Shown: piece after piece, positions 18,201-26,402 of the stretch
Layout of the letters: every line of letters begins with the position of its first letter
Numbering within the stretch: the stretch's first letter is position 1
NCBI RefSeq assembly: GCF_001580615.1
Contig: NZ_LHZC01000030.1
Location: 1 to 42,806 of the forward strand
Reading direction: 5' to 3'
DNA from: Acetobacter malorum
Lineage (GTDB): Bacteria; Pseudomonadota; Alphaproteobacteria; Acetobacterales; Acetobacteraceae
DNA: 42,806 nucleotides
The notes under the pieces: model-generated
What the model saw: the letters and a program-made list of their open reading frames with translations, nothing else
Databases searched by the model: none
What the model was told of the DNA's origin: nothing
Translations under genes and position numbers: made by a program

Positions 18201-19790
18201 TTAAGCAGTCAGTTCTTCGGGTTCTGCACGGTCTCGTTTGACCAGGAGTTTGTTCAGCGCATGCACGTAAGCGCGCACGGCAGACACCACCGTATCGGCA
18301 TCCGCACCCTGACCATCCACCAGTTTGCCGTTTTCTTCCAGACGCACGGTGGTGCGGGCCTGCGCGTCCGTCCCTTCCGTCACCGCACCGACGGAGAACA
18401 GCGCCAGACGGGCTTCATGCGGGAAGGCAATGCGCAGGGCGTTGAAGGCGGCATCCACCGGGCCGTTGCCGGTTGCTTCGGCTTCAATCGTCTTGCCGTC
18501 CACCTGGAGGGACAGGGTGACGTTGGAGGGTTTGCCGGAGCAGGAGGTCAGGCTGAGTGCGCCAAAGCGGATATGCTCGTTGTCGCGCACTTCGTCGTCC
18601 ACCAGTGCCACGATATCTTCATCGTAAACGGCCTTTTTCTTGTCGGCCAGATCCTTGAAGCGGGCAAAGGCGTCATTCAGCTTGGCATCATCCAGATCGC
18701 CATAGCCCAGCGCTTTCAGCTTGTCGCGGAAGGCCGCGCGGCCGGAATGTTTGCCCATAATCAGGGATGAGCGGGACCAGCCCACGCTTTCCGGCGTCAT
18801 GATTTCATAGGTTGCAGCGTTTTTCAGCACGCCGTCCTGATGGATGCCGCTTTCATGCGCAAAGGCGTTACGGCCCACAATGGCCTTGTTGGGCTGCACG
18901 TCAAAGCTGGTGATGGTGGCGAGCATGCGGGAGACCTTCAGCAGGCTTTCCGAATGGATGCCGGTGGTGAAGGGATACTGGTCATGCCGCGTGCGGATAG
19001 CCATGACGATTTCTTCCAGCGCAGCGTTACCTGCCCGTTCGCCAATGCCGTTGATGGTGCATTCAATCTGCCGTGCCCCGCCGCGCACGGAAGCCAGCGT
19101 ATTGGCCACACCCAGCCCGAGGTCATTATGGTTATGGGCGGAGAAAATGACCTGATCCGCTCCCGGCACGCGCTCCACCAGCATGGAGAAAATACGTTCC
19201 ATGTCTTCCGGCGTGGCGTAGCCCACGGTGTCGGGGATGTTGATGGTAGTGGCACCGGCCTTAATGGCGGCTTCCACACAGCGGCACAGGAAGTCCGGCT
19301 CCGTGCGGGAGCCATCCTCTGCGGACCATTCCACATCGTTCGTCAGGTTACGGGCGGCGGTGTTGCCGGTGGTGATCAGATCCAGAACCGTCTCCGGCTC
19401 CATCCGCAGCTTATATTTCATGTGCAGCGGGGAGGTGGAGATGAAGTTGTGAATCCGCTTGCGCTCCGCCGGGGCCAGAGCCTCACCCGCGGCAGCAATG
19501 TCTTTCGCACCACCGGAGCGGGCCAGTGCGCAGATTACGGAGCCTTTGGTGTGCTGCGCAATCTGGTTGACGGATTCGAAGTCCCCTTTGGAGGCGACGG
19601 GGAAGCCGGCCTCAATCACATCCACGCCCAGTGCTGCGAGGGCTTCCGCCATGCGCAGCTTTTCCGCCAGATTCATGGAGAAACCGGGGGACTGCTCGCC
19701 ATCGCGCAGCGTGGTGTCAAAAATGATGACACGGTCGGCAGGCAGGCGGCCAAAGGAGGGATGATTGATAATGGTGGAGCTGGCTGACAT
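18201..19790 (-). CDS. leuA: 2-isopropylmalate synthase
   Basis: Catalyses the first committed step of leucine synthesis: acetyl-CoA + 2-oxoisovalerate to 2-isopropylmalate. The 529-residue protein has the DRE-TIM barrel start VIIFDTTLRDGEQSPGFSMN (about 21-40), the metal-binding HxH in FSAHNHNDLGLGVANTLASVRGGARQIECTINGIGERAGN, GRNAFAHESGIHQDGVLKN, and a C-terminal LeuA allosteric domain for leucine feedback (SGKPSNVTLSLQVDGKTIEAEATGNGPVDAAFNAL). The start at 19790 is chosen for AAGGACAG 6-13 bases upstream; an ATG 14 codons earlier has no ribosome site. Expression is probably also controlled by the leader at 19791-20028. Confidence 0.96.
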   Translation of the reverse strand: MSASSTIINHPSFGRLPADRVIIFDTTLRDGEQSPGFSMNLAEKLRMAEALAALGVDVIEAGFPVASKGDFESVNQIAQHTKGSVICALARSGGAKDIAAAGEALAPAERKRIHNFISTSPLHMKYKLRMEPETVLDLITTGNTAARNLTNDVEWSAEDGSRTEPDFLCRCVEAAIKAGATTINIPDTVGYATPEDMERIFSMLVERVPGADQVIFSAHNHNDLGLGVANTLASVRGGARQIECTINGIGERAGNAALEEIVMAIRTRHDQYPFTTGIHSESLLKVSRMLATITSFDVQPNKAIVGRNAFAHESGIHQDGVLKNAATYEIMTPESVGWSRSSLIMGKHSGRAAFRDKLKALGYGDLDDAKLNDAFARFKDLADKKKAVYDEDIVALVDDEVRDNEHIRFGALSLTSCSGKPSNVTLSLQVDGKTIEAEATGNGPVDAAFNALRIAFPHEARLALFSVGAVTEGTDAQARTTVRLEENGKLVDGQGADADTVVSAVRAYVHALNKLLVKRDRAEPEELTA

Positions 19791-20029
19791 CGGAAACTGT
19801 CCTTGAAATCGGTCTTGTCTGGTTTCTGGCATGCGGGTCAGGCACGCCGGTATCCGCTATGGATACAAAGGCTCGTTCGTCTTCCCCCTAAGCGCGACAG
19901 CACAAGGCCGCCCAGATCGCTCAGGGGCAGATTAGTCGAAGAAGAAGGTCCAGACGTGTGGCCACGCCGCCCGCCTGCGCCGCTTTGCGGCACAGCAGAG
20001 ACTCGGACGTGAACCAGACGGAATTCATG
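19791..20029 (-). promoter_or_regulatory. leuA leader RNA, candidate leucine attenuator
   Basis: About 240 nt between a candidate promoter and the leuA ATG. It carries a short Leu-rich ORF and, after it, two small hairpins: GTATCC-N5-GGATAC, and GGCGTGC-N7-GCATGCC with one G-U pair. No T-run follows these hairpins, so control could be translational or Rho-based rather than by an intrinsic terminator. A CCTTG in the leader is complementary to the CAAGG that includes the leuA ribosome site. This pairing is short and speculative. Confidence 0.45.
19921..20028 (-). CDS. Putative leuA leader peptide
   Basis: The small ORF upstream of leuA ends RLDLLLRLICP-stop. It has five Leu in seven residues, using CTG, then CTT CTT CTT, then CTA; CTT and especially CTA look uncommon in the flanking genes. 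That clustering just before a stop and upstream of a leucine gene is the hallmark of an attenuation leader. Two starts are possible: ATG at 20028 (35 residues, almost leaderless if the promoter call is right) or GTG at 19965 (14 residues, VATRLDLLLRLICP, with AGGCGG upstream). Leader peptides of branched-chain amino acid genes have been predicted in Alphaproteobacteria. This one is inferred only from sequence. Confidence 0.5.
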   Translation of the reverse strand: MNSVWFTSESLLCRKAAQAGGVATRLDLLLRLICP

Positions 20030-20035
20030 GCGGGC

Positions 20036-20063
20036 ACCATACAGACGGATTTTGTAAAAGCAA
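20036..20063 (-). promoter_or_regulatory. Candidate promoter of the leuA leader
   Basis: TTGCTT (20063-20058) and TATGGT (20041-20036) are 16 bases apart on the minus strand, directly after the ctaA stop codon. A start about 7 bases on would fall near 20029, at the head of the leader ORF. Confidence 0.4.
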
Positions 20064-20065
20064 CT

Positions 20066-21142
20066 CTAGTTTGCGCGCTGACCGCGCAGGCAATGCAGGG
20101 TGTAGAGCATGACGCCCAGCAGAATGGCAGCGAAGGTCTGATGCACAGCCCCGGCCCAGACCGGCACAACCAGCAGCAGCGTAGTCACACCCAGCGCATA
20201 CTGGACCAGCACCGCCCAGCCCAGCAGCATAATGGCGTTATGGGCTTTGCTGCCAAGGGTGGCGCTGCGCAGGCCGAACAGCAGAACCGCGCCAATGCTC
20301 AGGGCCGTCAGGGTGGCCAGCAGGCGGTGGTCAAACTGAATGGCGGCCTTGTTGTCCACCAGATTCATCCAGAACGGGGAAAGACGGGCGTATTCAGCCG
20401 GGATCAGGTGGCCATCCATCAGCGGGAAGGTGTTGTAAACAAAGCCCGCATGCGTGCCTGCGGTAAAGCCGCCGGCCACAATGGTGATGCAGATCAGGCA
20501 GAGTGCCAGCCAGACCAGCCGCTTGGTGCGGGTGCCCTCGGCAGAGGGTGTGACCACCTGCGGGGTGGGCCAGCGGATGGAAAGAGCCGTCCACAGAATG
20601 GCGAGATACAGGGCGAGAGCGGCGCTCAGATGCAGCACCAGACGCACCGGTTCCACCGCCGTGCTGTCCGGTCGGAAGCCGGACGCGACCATGAACCAGC
20701 CAATGGCCCCCTGCATGGCGCCCAGAACAAAAAACACAAACAGGCGCAGCGCCAGCGCACGGGTGATCATGCCCCGGATGGTGAACCAGATGAGCGGCAG
20801 CAGCAGCACAAGGCCCATCAGGCGGCCCCAGAAGCGGTGAATCCACTCGGCCCAGAAAATCCTCTGGAAGCCTTCCAGCCCGAAGCCTTCATGCTGAAGG
20901 TGATATTGCGGGATAGTCTGATACAGCGCGAACAGCCGCTCCCACTCTGCGTGAGACAGTGGAGGGATAAACCCGCTGACAGGCTGCCAGTCCATAATGG
21001 ACAGGCCGGAGCCGGTCAGGCGCGTTACCCCGCCAATGGCAATCATGCCCAGCAGCATGAAGCACAGCAGGAACAGCCAGTTGGAAATCAGGCGGCGGTG
21101 GTTGGGGGCCATATCGGCATAGCGCGGAGGAGAGGAGGACAT
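20066..21142 (-). CDS. ctaA: Haem A synthase (COX15/CtaA family)
   Basis: Oxidises the C8 methyl of haem O to a formyl group, giving haem A for a-type terminal oxidases. The 358-residue, 8-TM protein is of the long COX15 type, with the family block [44 protein letters not shown]. Conserved His ligand regions are [40 protein letters not shown] and [12 protein letters not shown]. The start at 21142 has AAGGG 6 bases upstream; a longer frame upstream reads into unrelated sequence. It is divergent from the VTT gene with a 71-base gap. Its product is relevant to the ubiquinol oxidase at 38.9 kb, which in Acetobacter can carry haem A. Confidence 0.93.
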   Translation of the reverse strand: MSSSPPRYADMAPNHRRLISNWLFLLCFMLLGMIAIGGVTRLTGSGLSIMDWQPVSGFIPPLSHAEWERLFALYQTIPQYHLQHEGFGLEGFQRIFWAEWIHRFWGRLMGLVLLLPLIWFTIRGMITRALALRLFVFFVLGAMQGAIGWFMVASGFRPDSTAVEPVRLVLHLSAALALYLAILWTALSIRWPTPQVVTPSAEGTRTKRLVWLALCLICITIVAGGFTAGTHAGFVYNTFPLMDGHLIPAEYARLSPFWMNLVDNKAAIQFDHRLLATLTALSIGAVLLFGLRSATLGSKAHNAIMLLGWAVLVQYALGVTTLLLVVPVWAGAVHQTFAAILLGVMLYTLHCLRGQRAN

Positions 21143-21213
21143 GGCACCCTTTGGCCTGTGTTGTGTCTGGATATAACAGGGTTTAAACCCTGCTTGCGGC
21201 TGGCGGCAAGAAG

Positions 21214-21939
21214 ATGGTACCAGCCGGCAGGATGGAACAGATACCTCCCTCCGCCGCGCGGCCTGTTTTCCGGTTTTTGCGTCCTGCTCTGATGCTGGCC
21301 TTTCTGGTCGCGGGGGCCGTGTTGCTGCGCGCGGTGCCGGGCCTGCGGCATGTGCTGGAAAGTACAGCCCTGCTGCGCGATGGCGCATGGGGGCGCATTG
21401 TGTTTCTGGCCGGGGCATCCGTCTGGTGTGCGTTTGGCCTGCCCCGGCAGGTGGCGGGATTTGCCGCCGGGCTTGCTTATGGTGCCCTTGAGGGCACGGT
21501 GCTGATTACTGTTGCGTCGACAGCCGGATGTGTGGCTGGCTTTTTCTGGGCGCGCTGGGGCGGCAGGCATTGGGCGCAGGCCCGGCTTGGGGCGCGTTTT
21601 GCCCGGCTGGATGCCATGCTGAGCCGCCAGCCTTTTCTGAGTATTCTCACACTCCGTCTGCTGCCGGTGGGGTCTGCCTTGTTGCTGAACCTGCTGGGGG
21701 GCGTTTCAGGTATTGGCGTGGTGCCGTTTGCCGCCGCCACCGTGCTGGGCGGCCTGCCGCAGAATGTGGTGGCGGTGCTGCTGGGAGCCGGGGTGCGGGT
21801 TGACGCTGTGTGGCAGTTTGTGCTTGGCGGGGGCCTGTTTGTTGCCTCGGGCGTGCTCGGTGTGTGGCTGCTGCGCCGGGCGCAGGTGGGCCGCATAGTG
21901 CAGCAGGATACAGACCGGGCCGACCAGCCAGATACCTAG
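21214..21939 (+). CDS. TVP38/TMEM64 (VTT domain) family membrane protein
   Basis: A 241-residue polytopic membrane protein of the YdjX/TVP38 (VTT, SNARE-associated) group, distant relatives of DedA lipid flippases. Features: N-terminal membrane helix ([17 protein letters not shown]), the re-entrant VTT core [43 protein letters not shown], the second core [44 protein letters not shown], and a C-terminal helix. Role in lipid transport or membrane homeostasis is inferred from the family. The start is uncertain: ATG at 21214 is used, and a second ATG 6 codons later is possible. It overlaps no neighbour. Confidence 0.78.
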   Translation: MVPAGRMEQIPPSAARPVFRFLRPALMLAFLVAGAVLLRAVPGLRHVLESTALLRDGAWGRIVFLAGASVWCAFGLPRQVAGFAAGLAYGALEGTVLITVASTAGCVAGFFWARWGGRHWAQARLGARFARLDAMLSRQPFLSILTLRLLPVGSALLLNLLGGVSGIGVVPFAAATVLGGLPQNVVAVLLGAGVRVDAVWQFVLGGGLFVASGVLGVWLLRRAQVGRIVQQDTDRADQPDT

Positions 21940-22067
21940 GAGCCAGCCTCCCGGGAGCGGCATCACAAAGATGCTGCATTTCTGTTCTTCGTTTTTGCCT
22001 CTGTCCTGTCAGGCCGATGTCCTGTTCAGTTCTTTTTTGCCCCTCTTTTTCTTTCCGGAGCGCCACG

Positions 22068-23342
22068 ATGGCATCTGCCACCGTCTCACGAGAGCCTGTT
22101 TCTGCCATTTTCCCTAACGGGGTGCCGGGCTGGCTCCCCCTCCTGCTGGGGTTTCTGACCGCCGTTGGCCCCATTTCCACGGATATTTATCTGCCAGCCT
22201 TCCCCGCTATGGAGCAGTCTCTGCACACCACGGCGGGCAATGTGCAGATGACGCTGTCTATCTGGTTTGTCGGGCTGGCCATCGGGCAGATTACCATGGG
22301 GCCGCTGGCGGATCGTTACGGGCGGCGCTGGCCCATGCTGGCGGGCAATCTGATTTACGGTCTGGCCTCCGCAGTCTGCGCTTTTGCGCCGGATATCATC
22401 ACCTTTTCCATTGCCCGGTTTGTGGCGTCCATTGGGGCGTCTGCCAGTCTGGTTATTCCCACGGCCTGCGTGCGCGATATTGTGCCGGACCGGAATGCCG
22501 GGGCTAAAATGCTGTCTCAGCTGGTGATGGTCATGGGCGTTGTGCCCATTCTGGCTCCCATGCTGGGCGGGATGGTGGTGGCCGTCACCTCATGGCGCAT
22601 CATCTTCTGGGCGTCTGCGGTGTATGGGCTGCTGTGCGTGCTGCTGGTCGTATGGGTCTTGCCGGAAACGCTGCCGTACCAGAGGCGTGTCTCCCTGTCC
22701 CCCATGACACTGGTCACCCGCTATCTTACCCTGCTGCGGGACCGGTCTTTCAGCTCCCATGCACTGATCACGGGTTTTTCCACCTTCATGCAGTTCAGCT
22801 ATCTGACGGCTGCGTCCTTCGTCTTCATCAAGATTTTTGGGTTCACGCCGTTCCGCTTCTCCATGCTGTTTGGCATTTTTTCCGTGTTCATGATCGGCGC
22901 ATCCCAGCTGAACGGGGTGCTGGTGGGGCGGATCGACTCGGCCAGATTGCTGGTTATGGCGGTGCTTGTGGCCGTGCTGGGGGGCGCGCTGGTGGTGGCT
23001 GTCAGTCTGTGGGGGGATTGGTATGCGAGTGCGGAATGGCGCAAACATTACGAAGTGTGGTTCCTTATTGCCACAATGGTGCTCACCCTCGCGCCGACGG
23101 GCTTTATTTTCCCCAATGGCATGATGGGCGCGCTGGCGGACCACCCCAGTCTGGCGGGGGCAGCGGCTGCACTGGCGGGCACCATGCAGTATGTGCTGGG
23201 CGCGCTGGCCGGGGCCGTGCTGGGGATGTTCCCCACAACGTCGGCTCTGCCTATGGCGGGCTGTATGTTTTTTGGTACATTAATGATGCTGGCCATGTGT
23301 GCACTCCGGCCCGGAGGGTTGCGCAGCACCAGCGGCCACTAG
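22068..23342 (+). CDS. Bcr/CflA family MFS drug exporter
   Basis: A 424-residue, 12-TM proton antiporter of the Bcr/CflA subfamily (bicyclomycin, chloramphenicol or sulphonamide efflux in known members). Family marks: FLTAVGPISTDIYLPAFPAMEQSL in TM1, then WFVGLAIGQITMGPLADRYGRRWPMLAG (motif A between TM2 and TM3), ARFVASIGASASLVIPTACVRDIV in TM4, and MVMGVVPILAPMLGGMV in TM5 (motif C). The start at 22068 is preceded by CCGGAG and opens directly into a typical Bcr N-terminus. The frame is open upstream but those codons overlap the VTT gene. The natural substrate is unknown. Confidence 0.92.
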   Translation: MASATVSREPVSAIFPNGVPGWLPLLLGFLTAVGPISTDIYLPAFPAMEQSLHTTAGNVQMTLSIWFVGLAIGQITMGPLADRYGRRWPMLAGNLIYGLASAVCAFAPDIITFSIARFVASIGASASLVIPTACVRDIVPDRNAGAKMLSQLVMVMGVVPILAPMLGGMVVAVTSWRIIFWASAVYGLLCVLLVVWVLPETLPYQRRVSLSPMTLVTRYLTLLRDRSFSSHALITGFSTFMQFSYLTAASFVFIKIFGFTPFRFSMLFGIFSVFMIGASQLNGVLVGRIDSARLLVMAVLVAVLGGALVVAVSLWGDWYASAEWRKHYEVWFLIATMVLTLAPTGFIFPNGMMGALADHPSLAGAAAALAGTMQYVLGALAGAVLGMFPTTSALPMAGCMFFGTLMMLAMCALRPGGLRSTSGH

Positions 23343-23410
23343 AGCGACTGAGGCAAATACGGGCGCTGTGCCCTGACGCCGCAGGCAACGTGAAACGGAG
23401 CTAGGACGGC

Positions 23411-25642
23411 ATGGCACGGCATCCCGCAAGACGGGCCCATATTCTGGCACTGATTGGTGCCGGTCTGCTTATTGTCACGTTCGGGACGATGGGCATTGAG
23501 CTTGGCAATGAAATGGCCCGCCATGGTGATCTGGATCGCCGGAGCACTGCTGCGGGCAGTTACCTGCGCAACCTGCACCATGCGACTAGTGAGGCCCGGA
23601 TCTGCCATTACGCCTGGCTGGCCAAGGGGCAGGAGCGGGACCAGACCTGTTATGAACGCGCCATTGCCCAGCTCGGCGCGGCCCGGCAGGATTTTGCCGG
23701 TTTCAAAGCCATTCAGAAGCGTCAAGGCAGTGAGCGCTCAGAACCTCTGAGTGCGGTCGATAATGGCCTGACGCAGGTGGCCGCATGGAAGACCGCCGGC
23801 GGAGCCATGCCGGAGGGTGGTGAACAGGTTCTGGCCACTCTTGATGATAATCTCTCCGTTCTCAGCCGCGTCAGCACGCTGGATCAGGCTGATCGCGTGG
23901 CTAATATGCTGCGTAATACCAGCTGGCAGCGGCGTCTGGGACTTCTTGGTATTCTGACCGGTGTGCTCAGCCTGATTTCCGCAGGCTGGGTTCTGGATCG
24001 GTCTTCTCTGGCCGCAGCGCGGGCAGAAGCGTCCTCGCGTGATCTGGCGTTACGTCTGCGCGCCACGCTGGACAGCCTGAGTCTGGGGGTTGCGGTGTTT
24101 GGCGCGGATGGCCGCCTTTGGCACTGGAACGAGCAGCTGGGCACTGTGCTGGGGCTGGAAAAGGATTTCCTGAAGCTCGGCCTTTCTTATGAAGAGCTTA
24201 GTGCCGTTCTTGTGGTGGGGGGCGTGCCCCTGCTGGAGCCGTTTGAGCATATTGAAGCCAGCCTGCTGCGCGGTGAATCTGCGCCGCCGGTCATGGTGGA
24301 ATGTAACGGGATTAATGGCGCGGATCTGGAATTGTGCCGCACCCTGTTCTTTGCGCCGGATGGGGCCGCCGAACGCCGGGGCTTTGTGCTGACAGCCGCC
24401 GACATCACCCTCCGTCTGCGCAGTGAGCGCGCTCTGGGTGAAGCCCAGAAACTCCGTGCTCTTGGCCAGCTGACTGCGGGCATTGCGCATGACTTCAAAA
24501 ATCTGCTCACCGTAATTCTGGGTAATCTGGAACTGGCGGCGGATCATGACCAGCCGGACCATGTGGAGCAGCGGCAGGAATATCTTTCCGCCGCCACCCA
24601 TGCCGGGCGGCGGTCCGAGGCGCTGACGGGCCAGTTGCTCTCCTTCATGCGGCGGCAGAGCACCACGCCGGATTCTTTGTCCCTGTCCGATCTGTTCTCT
24701 TTTTTGAGCGGGTTGCTGGGGCGGATTATCGGTTCCCGTATTGTGGTGGAATGTGGGGATGTTTCGGGCGTGTGGTCCGTGCGGGCAGACCCGGCCCAGC
24801 TTGAAAGTGCTGTGCTGAATCTGGCCATCAATGCGCGGGATGCGATGCCGACAGGCGGGCGTCTGCGCATTGTGGCGCGGAATGTCACCTTCCCCGTCAA
24901 TGCCGATTTGATGAGCCTTCCGGTGGAGGAAGGCCGCACAATGCGTGTGGTGTCAGACCCCACGCCGCTGACCGCCGGAGACTGGGTGCGGCTGGATGTG
25001 ATTGATAGCGGCAGTGGCATGACAAAAGAGGTTTTGTCGCATCTGTTTGAACCCTTCTTTACCACCAAGAGTGAGGGCGCGGGCACGGGGCTGGGGATGG
25101 CCATGGTTTTGGCCTTTTCTCAGCAGGCGCGCGGGCGCGTCGTGGTGGCAACCGGCGCATCCTGCGGTACGGAGGTCTCCCTGTGGCTTCCTCGCGCCGT
25201 GACGGATGTGAAGGAGGTTGTGCTGCCCAAATGCGCACCGGCAGCCCCGGTGCAGGAGCGACAGATGCAGGTTCTGGTGGTGGAAGATGATGCCGCCATT
25301 CGAGATATTGTCGTCACCATTCTGGGTATGGCCGGGCACCGGGTGCTGGAAGCCGGGGACGGTGAGCAGGCGTTTGACGTGGCTGCTGCCGCCAAAGGGC
25401 GGATTGATCTGCTGGTGACGGATATTCAGCTCCCCGGCCCGCTGGATGGCGTAACACTTTCCCGCGTGCTGGCCGGGCGGGATGCCGGGCTGGCAGTGGT
25501 CTATATGTCTGGTGAACTCACGGTAGACAGCCCCCCGCCGCCCGGTGCGCTGGCCGGAGCGCGTCTACTGCCCAAGCCTTTCCGCAGAGATGGCCTGATG
25601 GAGGCCGTCACAGCGGCTCTGAGCGCGCGGGCGAGAGCCTGA
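23411..25642 (+). CDS. Hybrid sensor histidine kinase with C-terminal receiver domain
   Basis: A 743-residue membrane signalling protein. Order: TM1 about 10-31; periplasmic helical domain about 32-175 that resembles CHASE3 ([27 protein letters not shown]); TM2 about 176-196; PAS-like domain about 215-335 ([30 protein letters not shown]); HisKA with phosphoacceptor His360 ([16 protein letters not shown]); HATPase with N-box [11 protein letters not shown] (469-479), G1 DSGSGM (532-537), FEPFFTTK and G2 GTGLGM (558-563); receiver from 620 with D626/D627, phosphoacceptor D671 (VTDIQLPG) and K722. A single kinase with a built-in receiver and no adjacent response regulator with an output domain, so the partner is elsewhere. 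Signal unknown. Ribosome site GGAGCTAGGACGG. Confidence 0.9.
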   Translation: MARHPARRAHILALIGAGLLIVTFGTMGIELGNEMARHGDLDRRSTAAGSYLRNLHHATSEARICHYAWLAKGQERDQTCYERAIAQLGAARQDFAGFKAIQKRQGSERSEPLSAVDNGLTQVAAWKTAGGAMPEGGEQVLATLDDNLSVLSRVSTLDQADRVANMLRNTSWQRRLGLLGILTGVLSLISAGWVLDRSSLAAARAEASSRDLALRLRATLDSLSLGVAVFGADGRLWHWNEQLGTVLGLEKDFLKLGLSYEELSAVLVVGGVPLLEPFEHIEASLLRGESAPPVMVECNGINGADLELCRTLFFAPDGAAERRGFVLTAADITLRLRSERALGEAQKLRALGQLTAGIAHDFKNLLTVILGNLELAADHDQPDHVEQRQEYLSAATHAGRRSEALTGQLLSFMRRQSTTPDSLSLSDLFSFLSGLLGRIIGSRIVVECGDVSGVWSVRADPAQLESAVLNLAINARDAMPTGGRLRIVARNVTFPVNADLMSLPVEEGRTMRVVSDPTPLTAGDWVRLDVIDSGSGMTKEVLSHLFEPFFTTKSEGAGTGLGMAMVLAFSQQARGRVVVATGASCGTEVSLWLPRAVTDVKEVVLPKCAPAAPVQERQMQVLVVEDDAAIRDIVVTILGMAGHRVLEAGDGEQAFDVAAAAKGRIDLLVTDIQLPGPLDGVTLSRVLAGRDAGLAVVYMSGELTVDSPPPPGALAGARLLPKPFRRDGLMEAVTAALSARARA

Positions 25643-25724
25643 CTCCCATCCTTCTCTCTTGCGGAAGGGGGAGGGGCGGGCTAGAGCGTGTGCCGCAAAA
25701 CCATCGGAAAGGACACCACGGGCC

Positions 25725-26258
25725 ATGACGCAGCACGAGGATATCGACCTGAAGCGTTATATTCGGAACATTCCGGATTTTCCGAAACCGGGTATTCTGT
25801 TTTACGATATTTCCACGCTGATGCGTGAGCCGGATGCCTGGCAGATCACCATGGGCCGTCTGGCACGCCAGATTGCACCGTGGGAGCCCGATATGCTGGC
25901 TGCTGTGGAATCCCGCGGGTTTCTGACCGCCGCACCGCTGGCGGACCGCCTTGGCTGTGGCATGCTGATGCTGCGTAAACCGGGCAAGCTGCCGGGTGCC
26001 ACCATCTCCCATACGTATGATCTGGAATATGGCAGTGACACGCTGCAGATTCAGGCCGACGCCATCAAACCCGGCCAGCGCGTTGTGGTAATGGACGATC
26101 TGCTGGCAACCGGCGGCACACTGGCCGCGTCTGTGACGCTGCTGCAAAAAGCGGGAGCCAACGTGGTCGGTGCCTCTGTGCTGGTGGAACTGACTGGTCT
26201 TGGCGGCCGCGCAAAAGTGGATGCGCCGGTTAAAACCCTGCTGTCTTACGACGAATAA
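25725..26258 (+). CDS. apt: Adenine phosphoribosyltransferase
   Basis: Salvages adenine: adenine + PRPP gives AMP + PPi. The 177-residue length is typical (E. coli 183). It shows the Apt N-terminus [25 protein letters not shown], the adenine-site segment [19 protein letters not shown], the RKPGKLPG flexible loop with [12 protein letters not shown], and the PRPP-binding loop [13 protein letters not shown] (120-132). The start at 25725 matches the family N-terminus and has GGAAAGGA about 12 bases upstream; an earlier in-frame ATG adds 22 low-complexity residues. It follows the sensor kinase by 82 bases and may be its own unit. Confidence 0.96.
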   Translation: MTQHEDIDLKRYIRNIPDFPKPGILFYDISTLMREPDAWQITMGRLARQIAPWEPDMLAAVESRGFLTAAPLADRLGCGMLMLRKPGKLPGATISHTYDLEYGSDTLQIQADAIKPGQRVVVMDDLLATGGTLAASVTLLQKAGANVVGASVLVELTGLGGRAKVDAPVKTLLSYDE

Positions 26259-26402
26259 AACACGGCCCGCCCTGCTGTGCCTGTGACGCCTGCCTGTCAG
26301 GCATAGCGGGCATAGTAAGGTGTGAATACGTTTTTACTCTGCCCTAAGCTATGAAGGCTGCATGGCAGGTATTTCCGTAAAATACGTTTGGCTGCGTGCT
26401 GC

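Noticed and set aside
19791..20028. T-box or other metabolite riboswitch upstream of leuA
   Set aside because: No T-box consensus or stem I pattern is visible, and T-boxes are rare in Proteobacteria; the Leu-rich ORF is a better explanation.
19958..21292. A 444-codon open frame opposite ctaA, rich in Gln, His and Ala
   Set aside because: An antisense shadow of a hydrophobic membrane protein gene; no domain and no ribosome site.
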